A DNA stretch of 64,000 bases from Nereocystis luetkeana (lineage: Eukaryota > Sar > Phaeophyceae > Laminariales > Laminariaceae). The first letter of the stretch is position 1. The number at the start of each line of letters is the position of its first letter. Shown here in pieces: positions 34,311 through 45,560 of this stretch. The notes under the pieces were generated by a model. The model did no database searches and was not told where the DNA came from. It saw only the letters and a list, made by a program, of their open reading frames with translations. Made by a program: the position numbers and the translations under genes. The stretch is from positions 3,635,732 through 3,699,731 of the forward strand of contig JARUPZ010000005.1 of NCBI GenBank assembly GCA_031213475.1. Reading direction: 5' to 3'.

Positions 34311-34371
34311 TTACGCGGTCGGACACTAGGATTGAAAAAGCCGGTTTCCGATCGGTTATCCTTCTTTTTAG

Positions 34372-35930
34372 GGCGTGTCCAAACATAATCGAAATCGAAA
34401 ATCGAAATGATAATAAACAAGGCGCTGATTGGTCCCTGTTCAAAACATGTTCCCCTTCGTTTTTTAGGTTCCGAGACACAGAACGATTTACAACCCAATT
34501 AGAGGTAGGACCCTGCGGGTACCCGCCAAAAACGGGTGCCCGCCAAATTTTGGAGCCCGGACGCTACCCTACCCGCCGGGTAATGCCATTTTGACGACCG
34601 GGTACCCGGGTACCCGTTTTTTTTGCCGGGTACCGGGTACCCGGCCATATTCTCATAATTTCAGTGCCACAAATAATGAAATTTTAGTGGAGGATAGTGT
34701 GCAGTACTGTGTTCTTGCCGAAACGAGGAGTACGAACAGTTTCTTATGATTGACTCGATACTCATTGCGCTGGCGTGATATTTTGGGTTTGAATGCGCGG
34801 AAAGTGCGAAAATATGTACGATCGAGGCGATGGTTGACGGTCTCCCGCTTAGAAGACTGCTGTGGCCATTTTTCGACCCACTGCTACGTGGCAGACATCG
34901 GAAAGTAGCACTATGTCATCAAGATAATGAATGATCGTGTAACGCTGTGACTTGCAATCCGTTGTATCATAGCATAGTAATGCGGAACTACCGTCGATAA
35001 CATATCAACGACCGCTTGCGCTCGAAAATCGAAGGAATCGTGGACGGATAGAAAACGAGCAAGCATAAAAAAACGAGTATGGTTGCCCGCAAAGAAGCGG
35101 CTACCCACACCTACGCCCCTGAACTCAGGAGGGGCCCGGGGCCAGCATCACAGAAGCACACTCCGATACGACTCTCCACTGCTGCTGCTGTCAGAGCCGG
35201 GGCCTGCAGAGCCATCACTGTGCTGCTGTCTGCGTCGCTTTCGAGGGTGCTTTGCACCGACAGGCGGCTTGGAACTTTCGGCAGAATTCTCAGAACAGAT
35301 CGCCTCCCGCCTGCAATTCAGTTTCCTGAGAGACCGCCTCAAGATCGCTCGCCGCTTGGCTCATTGTGCCTAGCTGGTGCCGTGTTACGATACTGCCGTG
35401 TGCCGTGGGTGTCCCCTTGAGCGTTGAATGTAGCTACGCTAGTTGATGGTTTGTGTGCTCGGCTTGTGTGAGTGCGTGTGTTGAAAGGGTTTCCTTCAGA
35501 GACTGTACAGGCATAATGAACCGGGAATACCAATTACCCGCGGGTACCCGAAAACCGGCGGGTACCCGGTTACCCGGTACCCGACGACCCAATTACCCTT
35601 CAGGCTCCGATTACCCGCGGGTAAGGAACCCTGACGGTAATTGAAATCAGGGTCCTACCTCTAAACCCAATGCGAAAATCAAAGAGTTGATGGCTGGAAA
35701 TCGAAAAGCAAATCGGAAGCTCGAACAGCAGCAATTCAGCGCGTCCTACTGGTCAGCACAGCCACGTCAAAATATCGCATCAGGACCGCCGTACACAGCA
35801 TCCTACCCACAGCTAGCACGGCAACACAGACGCACAGACCCCCAGTAAACAGCTAGCGGGCGAACCACAACACCAGCCCAGACGTTCTTGGGCCTTTGTT
35901 TCCCGGCGTTCGAGCCTAAGCCAGCGTAGT
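34372..35930. mobile_element. MITE, GGGCGTGTCCAAAC family, copy 2, interrupted and truncated
   Basis: Starts GGGCGTGTCCAAACATAATC like 5092. It runs colinear to the segment GCGTTCGAGCCTAAGCCAGC (about 35920) and then departs from the first copy, so the right end is missing. A hAT-type MITE (34500-35663) is inserted in its middle. With that removed, the two halves join where the 5092 copy reads AACATAACACAAAATTC. Confidence 0.8.
34500..35663. mobile_element. hAT-type MITE with 8-bp target duplication
   Basis: Terminal inverted repeats are TAGAGGTAGGACCCTG and CAGGGTCCTACCTCTA. The flanking target duplication AACCCAAT is at 34492-34499 and 35664-35671. Both ends continue into arrays rich in GGGTACCC, CGGGTACCCG and TTACCCGCGGG. 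An 8-bp duplication with TAG ends is diagnostic of hAT elements. No transposase is present in the 1164 bp. Open frames at 35079-35420 have no known domain. Confidence 0.9.
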
Positions 35931-36666
35931 CTTGGGCCTTTTTCAACTGCGTACTCGTAAGAATGCGATTTTTTGTCTCCGATCGGAAACCGGCCTTTTC
36001 TATCCTAGTTTCAGATTGCATAAGAAGTGCCCCGAGGAGTACCGAGCGAAACGGTCTAACAAGAAGAAATGGCGTTTTTTTGTGCATGTCTATTTTGTTA
36101 TCGCTGTTGAAAAAAAATTGCGGAAGGTCCCCAAAGTACCAGTACCAGTCATCGGGACTCAGTCATTGACTCGCGAGTCCGAGTCAGTTTGGTGTACTGA
36201 GTGCGCCAGGTTACCAGAAGTTGAAATGACCGAGTGCTCGTGTGTCCCAAGGGTTGTTGTTGTTCTCACATTAACTCATCTCATCGCCACAACACAATGC
36301 ATTCCGTGGTCGCAGAACAGGCCCTATTAGCTCTGGAGCGGAAGAAATACCTCGGTAAAAATTAAACAAGCAAAGAGTAGTACACATGATAACTGGAGCT
36401 CATCTATCTACACCTCAGACGAAAACAAAAAGCGGGGTCCGCGCATGTACGTATCAGATACATGCGGTACGCTGTACAAGTCGCCGCAGATACCGAGAAG
36501 ACCACATACTACCCAGAAGAAATAGACGGGATGAAAAAAACAACTCGACGTCGAAAAATCGAAATCAAAATCGAAAAAATCACAAATCAAGAGTCCCAAG
36601 GGTACCAGAACCTGAGATGACTGAGTGCTTGCGAGTCCCCAGGACACAAGAAATTGAAAAGACTGA

Positions 36667-37370
36667 GGGCCGTTCCTAACGAACCTGAAAAAATCACAAT
36701 TCGTGACTCTTCGGCATGACAAAAGATCACGACCCATGACTTTGCAGTTCTAACGAAAAAAGCGGGAAAGCGTCACGTTTCGTGATGTTTTTACATACAA
36801 AAAATGTTATTTCAAACCCAAGGATTTTTTGCGGTTGAAGCCAACTCTCTCGCGAGAGGGGCACGGCTAGGCCGGGCCGGGCCGGGCCAGGCCGGGCCGG
36901 GCCGACCGCGCCTGGCCCGGCCCGTGATATATTCGAATCACGGGCCGAAGCCTGACCCAGCCTGCGAAATTTGATCTTGCAGGCCGTCTGCCCGGCCTGA
37001 CCTATGATATTCTCATTTCGCTTTTGTCTTCAAGCTGCGGCTCCTCCTCCTCGAAATTTGGAGGCCACAACGTACTCGTTAGCCCTCGCCGAGCGGTGTC
37101 TTTGTGTAGCCGCCCGTTGCCCGCAAGCGGCGTACGAAGCAGAGTCTGCCATGCCGCTATACCGGCCTTCGGATACCGTTGGCCCACGTGGGTTGTGTAG
37201 TGCCTTGATCAGGCGTATTTCGAGACGCGACAAATGTCTCGAACCGCGACTTTGATTTTTTTAGGGAAAATCTAAAAAAACAGCTTCATGAATCGTGTTT
37301 TGTTCTTGTCATTATGATTCGAGACAAAATCTCACGAATCGTGATGTTTTTCATTAGTTCGGAATGGCCC
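36667..37370. mobile_element. MITE, TCACGATTCGTGA family, copy 3
   Basis: Ends are GGGCCGTTCCTAACGAACCT and AGTTCGGAATGGCCC, flanked by TGA at 36664-36666 and TGA at 37371-37373. It runs in inverted orientation to copies 1 and 2, with the same GGCCGGGCC-rich core (36865-36925). The TGA duplication shows that this family accepts TNA, not only TTA or TAA. Confidence 0.85.
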
Positions 37371-37470
37371 TGAGTCCTCGCGAGTCCCCAGGGTACGGGG
37401 AGCTGAAATGACTGAGTACTCGCGATTCCCAAGGGTACAAGGGGCTAAATGACTGGTACTCACGGGTACT

Positions 37471-38840
37471 GGTACTCTGACGACCTTGAAGAGTATTATA
37501 CCGTAAGGATGCGGGTTGTCGGTTGTTGCGCAGGGGTGCGATCGTTCTTTCAATATTTCCTTTCCCGTCTTTTTTACGCACCTTTGTGCGATAACGTGTA
37601 CGGAAATCAAATATAATACTGGTAACTTGGTTCAGGAAATTTTACACACACCCGTGATAATTCTGACACGCGCGATCCTACTGTAATGAAAATCACTGAC
37701 GTTTCACTGGCGCTACGGTGCTGCTGTATAGGAACGACTTCCTTGCTTCTTCGTGTGCAACCGCCACGGCGATGCCATACATGCAGCAGTGGAGCCACGA
37801 TACCACGATATAAAAGTAAAGTAATGCGACAAACCATTGCAGCTTAGTAAGTGTCCGGGAGCCACTCGCGGTAGCACGCAACCTTACGCCCGAAGTTCGT
37901 GTTTTCCGGTGTTTTCGCACCCCTGCGACTCCGGTACCTGTGCGGAGTTCGAATTAAATAATCTCGTTCTTGTTCTTTTTAAAACACCCCTGTGCAATAA
38001 CTCCAATATGTGCGATAACACTAACAATATTGCAACCCGCATCTTTACGTTAGACAATGCAATGCCATGCCAACGTACTGGATACGATAGGCAAAACATG
38101 TACCCCCAGAAGTCTAGATACATCGAAAGGTAGAAATATCGAAAACAGTAAATAGATCATTAGACATATATAAAACTCAAGAAAGGTGATTTTTCGACTC
38201 TTTGCGCCGATCTCAATATCGCGATTTTTGTACACGCAAACCCCTCGATATTAAACTCTATATCTGTTTCTTTGCCAGTAGAACGTGAGGTAAAACATGG
38301 GTGAAATGAATAGTCAGCAAGTCCACCAACAAACACGAAGGATACAGCATGGGATGGGCTGGAGGACGTAGCTGCTGCTGCTGCTGCTTCTCTAGGTAGC
38401 TCGGCAGGCTACAGCGCCCGCGTACACCACTTGGCTCTTGGCATAGACGAGGCCGTAGCGCGGACGCGTCTCATGCTCGTGCTGAGACGTGTCCGCCAAA
38501 AACGAAAGGTCTGGTTGGCGCTACCCGGTTGTTCCCGGATAGGGTGGGGCGTGCCGTGTGTTTGGGACATGGGTTTGGGGCAACTCCGGCAGAAAGACGC
38601 CCAGCCGGAGTACTGGATTATGTTCTGGTGCCGCTGAACCCGGGCATCCCGGGCATCCACCCCTGCCCGACCAAGGGAGCACCCGTCTGCTGTACTTATT
38701 CAACCAAGTCGTGGTGGCGACTGCTGCTGTTGTTGTCCTTGCTGGCAAGGTGATGATCGGATGACCGAGTAGAGGGGACAGGCTGTTTCCAATTTTGCCA
38801 GCCAAATTCGGCTCTACCAACAAAAAGAGAACACAAAGAG
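37471..38840. other. Unassigned stretch
   Basis: Open frames (for example 38431-38637 plus, 38521-38901 minus) show no recognisable domain. A short CTG run lies at 38370-38390. Nothing else could be supported. Confidence 0.4.
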
Positions 38841-38841
38841 A

Positions 38842-38889
38842 ACACAAATATATGCTTGGGGTAAAACTACCCCAAGCATATATTTGTGT
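38842..38889. repeat. Perfect 22-bp hairpin, 4-nt loop
   Basis: The left arm ACACAAATATATGCTTGGGG plus TA (38842-38863) pairs exactly with 38868-38889 around the loop AAAC. Stem identity is complete, so it is either recent or under constraint. Confidence 0.9.
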
Positions 38890-39014
38890 GTTGCCGGCCA
38901 CGTATCGCGATAATATCGCCTATACCCGCCGTTCGTATAAAACTCGAGGGGCACATAATTTGGCTCTAAACGTCAAATATCGCAGTATTCGTGAGTTTTA
39001 TACATGTCTATTAA

Positions 39015-39806
39015 GGGCCTATCTTAACGAGATACTTTTTTATGACACCTTTTTTCGTTTGATTTGATTTGCATCTGATTGGTCGAAAAGTGAATCACCA
39101 AGCAGTCCTTTTGACTTTCGATTCGAATAAACGAAAAAAAACAATTCGGCAAGAAGTCTTTGGGGACCTTTTTTGCTCTTCGTGTTCTTCAACTTGGGGG
39201 GTTTGTTCAATCCGACGTGGCATGTTCTTGAAACCGAAGCAAGCCATGTATACTTGAGCCGTGTCGTCGACTGCTTCACAGGTGAGATCCAGCATTCCCG
39301 AGAGACCGGGCCACCGGAGCAGCCGCAGCGCGAGGTCCGACGGCCCCTAGCACAGAGTAGACCATCCGCGGCGCCTCAAAAATTACAAAGCCGTCGCAAA
39401 CCCAGTTTTTCATCCCTCTTTGACTCGCAAACCACACGAGCACCGACCAGGTCACGAAATCGCTCAGAAGTTCGATCACTGTATCCCCGTCGCTGCTGCC
39501 TGCGTGGGGTTTCGGGGCTGCGCCAGCCACCCAAGACGTCCCAAGAGCGATAGCCTCTTCGGTGGTGCCGGCAGAAACAATCGGCCGCTTACCGCGGTGC
39601 CCCGGGGAGGACGCGGGCCGTCGCTCGCCTCGTTGGTTGCCCTCGGGTGTTTGTTGACCCTTGTGCCTTATTCGATCTTTAGCAAAATACGCTATTCCTC
39701 GATAGGACCCAAAGGTATTTTTTTCACGAATTTATATTCGAATTAAATGTAATTCAGTTTTTCCTATTCGAATATCAAGAAAAAGGTTTCTCGTTAAGAC
39801 GGACCC
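39015..39806. mobile_element. MITE, GGGCCTATCTTAACGAG TIR family
   Basis: Starts GGGCCTATCTTAACGAGATA and ends TTCTCGTTAAGACGGACCC, between TAA at 39012-39014 and TAA at 39807-39809. Its ends are related to those of the 4280-5088 element (GGGCC-R-TCTTA-CGAG). Length 792 bp. The internal open frame 39173-39553 has no known domain. Confidence 0.85.
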
Positions 39807-40066
39807 TAAAGTCTTGCTCGCCCGGAGATGATGCGACAGGCAAAGCCAAACAAAACAAACGAAACAAAAACAGAAACAAAAACAGAATGCACCACCGAGA
39901 ACAGGCTCGCCATCCACCGAGACAAACAAGACTTCTTTAATATGCATAAATATAAGAACGAAAAAACAGAAAGAAAGGAACACCAAAACACGACAAAAGC
40001 ACATTCGAAGCAGCCGCAGCAGTTTGCGGTACGGGTATATAGCATACACAGCTTGTGCCTATACTA

Positions 40067-40768
40067 TTAAGGAGGCCCATAGTATTCAAGCCCAGCGGAT
40101 TTACATTTCTTTGGATCTTTCCGGAATTGCTTTTTTTCAGGTCATTTTTTTGCTTCATTTTGTCGACAAAGCTATCTGCGTCTGGCCTAAGTTTTATGTA
40201 TACCGCGACACACAGGAGGGCTACAAAGCAGTAGTTAGTATCGACAGAAAGCTAAGGACTTCAGCTTTCCAACGATGCTACTTATAGCCGAAAACATGAT
40301 GTTGCGGATGCGCCAGAGATAGGGAATGAGGGTAAGGGTGCCGATCTTTAGACGCACGTATCTCACGAACGATCAGGATTCGCGCAAAACGTTCAGCACA
40401 ATTCTGCGGCCCGTACTCCAAGCTTTCCAAAGATGCTTAAAACGCAAAATTCCGAGGTGATGTCCGGTCTAAACATCTCCACCCATTGAAAATAGCAATG
40501 TTTTCACTACCTACTTTTATCGTCTCCCCTCTCGTCTTCAACCATATACCTACGGCTACATGTAGTATCGTTGGAAAGCTGATATCCTCGGCTTTCCGCT
40601 GGTTTTAACCACGAGTATATCGTGTGTCTCTGTGGGTCTGTGCGGCTGCTGATATGTTCACATGCAAATATTTTCCTGAAGAATATGATGGGAAAAATTG
40701 CCCACAAAAACAATGATTCTGAATTGAAAAAGCTCATACGTGGGCTTGAATACTATGGGCCTCCGTAA
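40067..40768. mobile_element. MITE, TTAAGGAGGCCCATAG TIR, TA target
   Basis: Ends are TTAAGGAGGCCCATAGTATT and AATACTATGGGCCTCCGTAA, an inverted repeat of about 28 bp. It is flanked by TA at 40065-40066 and TA at 40769-40770, as expected of Tc1/mariner-type movers. 702 bp with no transposase. GGTTAGGGTTA, telomere-like, abuts the right side (40794-40804). Confidence 0.8.
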
Positions 40769-40879
40769 TAGTCGGGTTAGGGTTACGTCGGTCTCGTACC
40801 TTGCTACCCTGTATGCCGTCTCCTTCCTGCTTTTATCAATCGTGGTTTCCCTACGACCGTTGCCCCCCCCTCCCATTCC

Positions 40880-41545
40880 CTTGGACGCCACCCTTTTCAC
40901 GGATTGGTGACGCTTCCTACTCCATTACGCCCGATCCTGGTGCCACCTGACCCCGAACCGTTCGGCTGCTTCGAGGACCCCCCGGTACGACTTGCCCGTC
41001 TTCCTCTTTGCAATGGTCCACACCGCCACCTCAACTCCAAACACCAACGGGGAATGTTCCGTGGACTCCTGGGGGTGGCTTGAAACACTCTTGAGGTCAA
41101 CTAATGTAGGCCTTCATGTCAAGTCTTCGATTGTTCGCCCGGTCTCGGGCCCTACCCATCGGACATCGTCGCGAACATCACCCGATTGGATAGCCGCCCC
41201 TCCTTTTTCCGCACCACGCCCCCCGCAAAGAAGAGCCACCGTTTACGAATGGTCGTTTCGATGTTCTCGCATCGTTTTTTATTGAGAGCCGTAGCGTTTG
41301 CGAGGGTGGTTTCGTCAGCATGTTGTCGGTGCTCGAAGCCAATAGCTCGCAGGAGGACTTGGTGGTGCGATTTGCTTCGCGCCGAGGGTCCACGTCACAC
41401 ACTCGTACAGATCAATCACTTCGGCCTTCAGCATGCGGACTTTCAGAGTTGATTGGTTGTCTAATAATACGACTCCGATCCGAACCGTTTGAGGCATGCG
41501 CAAAGGAGGCGGATCAGTCGTGCGAGTTCGAGCGAGAGGTTAGCG
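40880..41545 (-). pseudogene. LINE ORF2 C-terminal remnant
   Basis: In shifting minus-strand frames the order is A-C-L-K-R-F-G-S-E-L-Y, L-K-V-R-M-L-K-A-E-V, Y-E-C-V-T-W-T-L, then I-G-F-E-H-R-Q-H-A-D and T-T-I-R-K-R-W-L-F-F-A-G, then K-R-K-T-G-K-S-Y-R-G-V and W-H-Q. This is the conserved tail after the reverse transcriptase of LINE elements common in algal genomes. It contains stops (for example after A-T-M-S-D-G) and frameshifts. The reverse transcriptase itself should lie at higher coordinates but is absent, since 41650 onward is another repeat. Confidence 0.8.
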
Positions 41546-41649
41546 CTTACATGGATAACGCTACCCAGATACAATCACTGGTTTTTACAATGCGCTTCAC
41601 CGACCGCTACGCTTGTTCACGAGAAAATAAATAACGGAACAAAAGGTCA

Positions 41650-42290
41650 ATTAGGTGCAAACAGGCGACTTGCAAATGCCAAGAGGTCCATGCTCCATCC
41701 AGCAAAACAACCCGGACGCCGCATGCATGTACTTACGTACATAGTTCTGTTCTATTTTCGATACGTACGAAAGAGAAAGCACAGGACGGCACCGCGCCGC
41801 AAAAACAATGAACATTGAAAAAGAAGAAACCCCCCCCCCGTCTCCTCTAATGTACTTATTTCCCGCCTCATCGGAACACCTTGCGCCGGTCAAAAAATAA
41901 ATCGAACAGCAGAGCTCCTCTCACAGCCTCGTACGCCGCCCGCCCCTCTCGCGACCACCTCGCCACCGTTTCGGTCCGGGTAAAGCTTTCCTCCGTATCT
42001 GCCACAGTGAGCCCCGTCACCCGCCTCGCGTGAAGCCCGGTGCTCACCGTGGCCCTCGTTCGCCAGCTCGACAATGTTGGTGTGCGGAGCTTTCTCTCTG
42101 GGAACTTCAGCTTATTCGCAAAAATAAACACCGCTTTAGTTTTATTTGGCACACCCAAACGACACTTATAGACTCGTACATAGTATGCTCAACCCCACAC
42201 GAGGAGGCCAGACAGAGCCTTATCATGCTTCCCTCGTGTCTCGATGGACACGCGACACCTACCCACGAAAACTGCTACCGCGCTCCGTCC
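41650..42290 (-). repeat. GCAAAGAGGCGAC family, copy B
   Basis: 41650-42046 is the reverse complement of 1490-1876 and of 48650-48850. 42047-42290 matches 1246-1490 in direct orientation, so the two halves are joined differently from copy A. A C10 run lies at 41831-41840. Confidence 0.65.
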
Positions 42291-42659
42291 CGCCCCCCCT
42301 CTACCCGCCAGCGTCTGCTGACGTCTGCGACGGCGCCGGGCTCGCCCGCGGTGTCATGCTCCGGGTACACTCTGGTACATGTACTCATACAGTTTGTGTT
42401 TTTCTCTCTTCGTTTCTCTGTTTCTCTGTCTTGCTTTTCTCTCTTTCGCTGTCACGCTTTTTTTCGCTTTTTTTGTACCCGCGTGGGTATTTCTAACTAC
42501 TGTGATAGCTCTTCCTGTAGATGGATTTTGTTTTGTCTTGCCGCGTCGCCTCCCTCCGCGTCTCTGCCTGCCTGTGAATATGCAAGGCTGCGTAGTCTCT
42601 GTTGCGTTTTCCCTTGCGTATGATTTTGCGTGGTCGGTGGCGTGTCCTTTTTCTCCTTT

Positions 42660-42915
42660 CCTCTTTTTTTTTGTTCGATTTGCTTCGATTTTGTTTTCTC
42701 TTCGTATTCGATCCCCTCGGGTTCGGTTGCAACTCGTAGAGTGCGCGTATGTTCCTGGTGCGTGCGTACGGCGAGTTCACGTTTCACTCGTTTGAAGTGT
42801 ACGATGTGCTTTGGTTGTGATGTGTACTGTTTCGTGTTGTTTTTCATTTTTTCCTGGGGTATCTTCCCGTCCACTCGTAACATTTTTTTTGGCTATGGGT
42901 TAATGTGGCAACAAC
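42660..42915 (+). repeat. Direct repeat flanking LINE remnant, left copy
   Basis: Diverged direct repeat of 45310-45560. Both have TTTTGT-CTCTTCGTAT, GTTGCAA-CTCG, GTACTGTTC-GT, TTTTTCCTGRG-TAT and AATGTGG-AACAACA in the same order. It may be an old LTR pair or a segmental duplication. Confidence 0.55.
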
Positions 42916-43364
42916 AGATACACCTTGTGCATGCATACGATATGGTAGAAGAAATACGAGAGAAAACGGCTGTGTTACTGCCCCGTACGGTCGCAAGTCA
43001 GCTAAAACTCTTGGATGTGACCGCCACCCAGCTTAAATGCGGGAGGGCGCCAGCTTTGCAAAGGTTCTCCAAGAGTACTCCGGCCAACTCGAAGGGCGTG
43101 CGTGAGAAGGCGACCAGTTTGGCTTCTACAGTATGTCAACGGGATGAACGTGGCAGGGAGAAAGCGTGGAAGGGAAGAGAACTTTGTACACTGAGGACGA
43201 GCGAAGTAGATTGCTGCATAGGACGATAGGCTTATCCGGGAGCGCTGGGTAAGTTGGTGTAATACACTTCTAAACACCAAGTCGCCAACCCTAGACTCGA
43301 GTATAGTGGCCGCACTCAAGGTGGCCCTCGTGCAGGCCGCTGGTTGACACCCCGTCCAGGTACG

Positions 43365-44905
43365 AGGTAGATGCAATTATATGTGCGATGGCGAACCGCA
43401 AAACGATTGGGCCTGGTGGCCTCCCGACTGAATTCCCGAAGGTCCTGGCAGACGGAGACTCGTACACCCTGCACACCCTGGGAAAGTGCTATTAAATATA
43501 TTTTTCACTGTGTGAAGGGGAGGAGGGAGGCGTGCCGTAACAATGGAAGGTTGCCACGATCAAGGTGCTGGACAAAAAGTAAGATAGAACGCAATGTGGT
43601 GAACTATTGAGGCATCTCCCTATTGGCGAACGCCAGCGAAGGTCTCCCTACGGTCGTCGCGGGCCGTCTTAGTGACTGCGAGTACTACCGAAAGGGAAGT
43701 CATCCTGCCGGAGGAACGCCGTGGCTTCAGATCGCGGCGCTCGTTGGTCACGATGTTCGTAGTACAACGCCTGCAGGAGCTGGCAAGGCAGGGCACCCCT
43801 CTGTGCATACTCTTTTTCGACCTCTCCATAGCTTATGACTCCGTCGACTGAGCGCTCCTGTGGACTGTCCAATTTGGCGTGCCAGAATGCTCGCGGTCAT
43901 TCGCCAATTCCATTACGCTATGTGAACATGTTCGCGACTGGATGATGACGTGTGCTCGGATATGTTCGACGTGGAGCAGGGCCTCCGGCAAGGGTGCGTG
44001 CTTGCGGTACTGGGTTGTTTTTTATAGCGGTGTTGTACGCGGCCGAGAAACGCGTCCTCGCCGATGCAGCCGCTATGGACGACATGGTGCAACTCCAACG
44101 AAATAACGAGAGCGGGGGGAAACGGGGCGACAGACGGGTGAGCACAATCAATGGGCAGGAGGGGGAGGAAGCTCAGGCATTGTGGGTATTATCGTGCGCT
44201 GACGACGACGCGGGTATTGTATCGCGATTACCTGGAGGACTAGAGGAACGACGGTGATCGTGACTGCGTGCTCGGCAATCGAGCTTGCAGTTTCGAAGTC
44301 CAAGATAGAGATAATGTGCCTGCAAACTGCAAACTAAAGGTGCAGAGAAGGTATCGCCCACTGTCACTGCAGCCAACAAACGATCGAGAGTGTGCACTTG
44401 GGTGGGGCCATCAGCACAGCGACCTAAGTGGCGAGGTCGTGCGGTGTCTGCAAAGGGCCTGGTCATGCTTCCGGTGGTACAGCGTGGAACTGTATGACCA
44501 CTGCACGCCGATGTAATTGATACTATGCAGTACGGGTGCGCCACGTAGAGCCCGAGCGAGGCTCACTACGATACAGTACGGCAGGTCCGCTACCCTCTTC
44601 TTCGTATGCCGACGCGTTTGTCAAGACAGGCTCCGACAGCATTGAAGCGACGGTTAAACGTATGGGAGGAACGCCTGCCGAGGAGGACGATGTTTGGGGA
44701 GTTGGTCGGTGCTACGTCGTGGGGTAGGAGAAGGGGTGGGCAGGGTGCCTAGAAGAGCGATCTGCAAGTGTTCGGTATCAAGTTCGAAGGATGACACAAA
44801 GCATAACATAAGGCCGACATGGTGCAGACGGATCGAGGACGCAGCGGAGTCCTTCATGCGGAGAGATGGCTTGCCCCGGCGAGGAGTAGAGTCGCAGTAA
44901 CACGC
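43365..44905 (+). pseudogene. LINE reverse transcriptase remnant, many frameshifts
   Basis: Reading across frames gives the LINE RT landmarks in order. They are M-A-N-R-K-T-I-G-P-G-G-L-P-T-E (fingers), W-K-V-A-T-I-K-V-L-D-K-K, I-A-Y-D-S-V-D (motif A aspartate), G-K-G-C-V-L-A-type sequence near 44000, A-D-D-D-A-G-I-V-S-R-L (the A-D-D catalytic pair near 44205), and Y-S-V-E-L-Y-D. The tail follows with E-E-R-L-P-R-R-T-M-F-G and E-D-A-A-E-S-F-M-R. More than ten frameshifts or stops make it dead. It runs opposite to the 40880-41545 remnant, and the endonuclease region is not visible. Confidence 0.8.
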
Positions 44906-45309
44906 GAAGGTTGCACCCCTACGCGGGCCGTCGGCACCAATACGTGAAGGAGTGGGGGGGGGGGAGGGACGGCGAGGCGTCCGGCCAAAGGGACTGAAGC
45001 CTGGCTCTGGCCATCATAGTCCTGATGTTTGTCTCGCCTGACCGTGTTCAGCTTCAGCTAGCGTAAGGTTGATCAGACCCCCTTGCCTGTTCTCCTCCAC
45101 CGTGGCAGAGAGTCTTTGCTGCGCATAACGCTTTGTTACGTCTGTTTTTCTGTTGGCCAGTAAATCGAAGGAGGCGTTTTTGTATGAAAACTGTCGGCCG
45201 CTATCATCGTCAGTAAGGGACGAGGGTCGCTGATCGCAGTAGAGACTGGTTTACTTGTAGAAGGCATTCGCGCATCCATCAACATTACCTAGCGAGTACT
45301 TGATGAATG

Positions 45310-45560
45310 CTATTAATTTTGTCCTTCTCTTCGTATACGGTCCCCTTGCGGTTGCAAACTCGGCGTCTATTTTAAAGTGCATACGTACGCTGATTTCATT
45401 TTTTTTTTTGTCTGAGGTGTATGAAGTACTTCAGTTGTGTTTGTACTGTTCTGTATGGTACGTCTTTTTAGTTTTTCCCTGAGATATTATTCACTCCAGA
45501 CTTATTGGAGCCTGTCTTGGACGAACTAGATTTTCGGGGATGACTCAATGTGGGAACAAC
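45310..45560 (+). repeat. Direct repeat flanking LINE remnant, right copy
   Basis: Partner of 42660-42915. The pair encloses 2.4 kb that includes the LINE remnant. TG/CA ends were not found. Confidence 0.55.

Noticed and set aside
42660..45560. LTR retrotransposon with the LINE as its interior
   Set aside because: The flanking 250-bp repeats lack visible TG/CA ends and target duplications, and the interior encodes a non-LTR reverse transcriptase.
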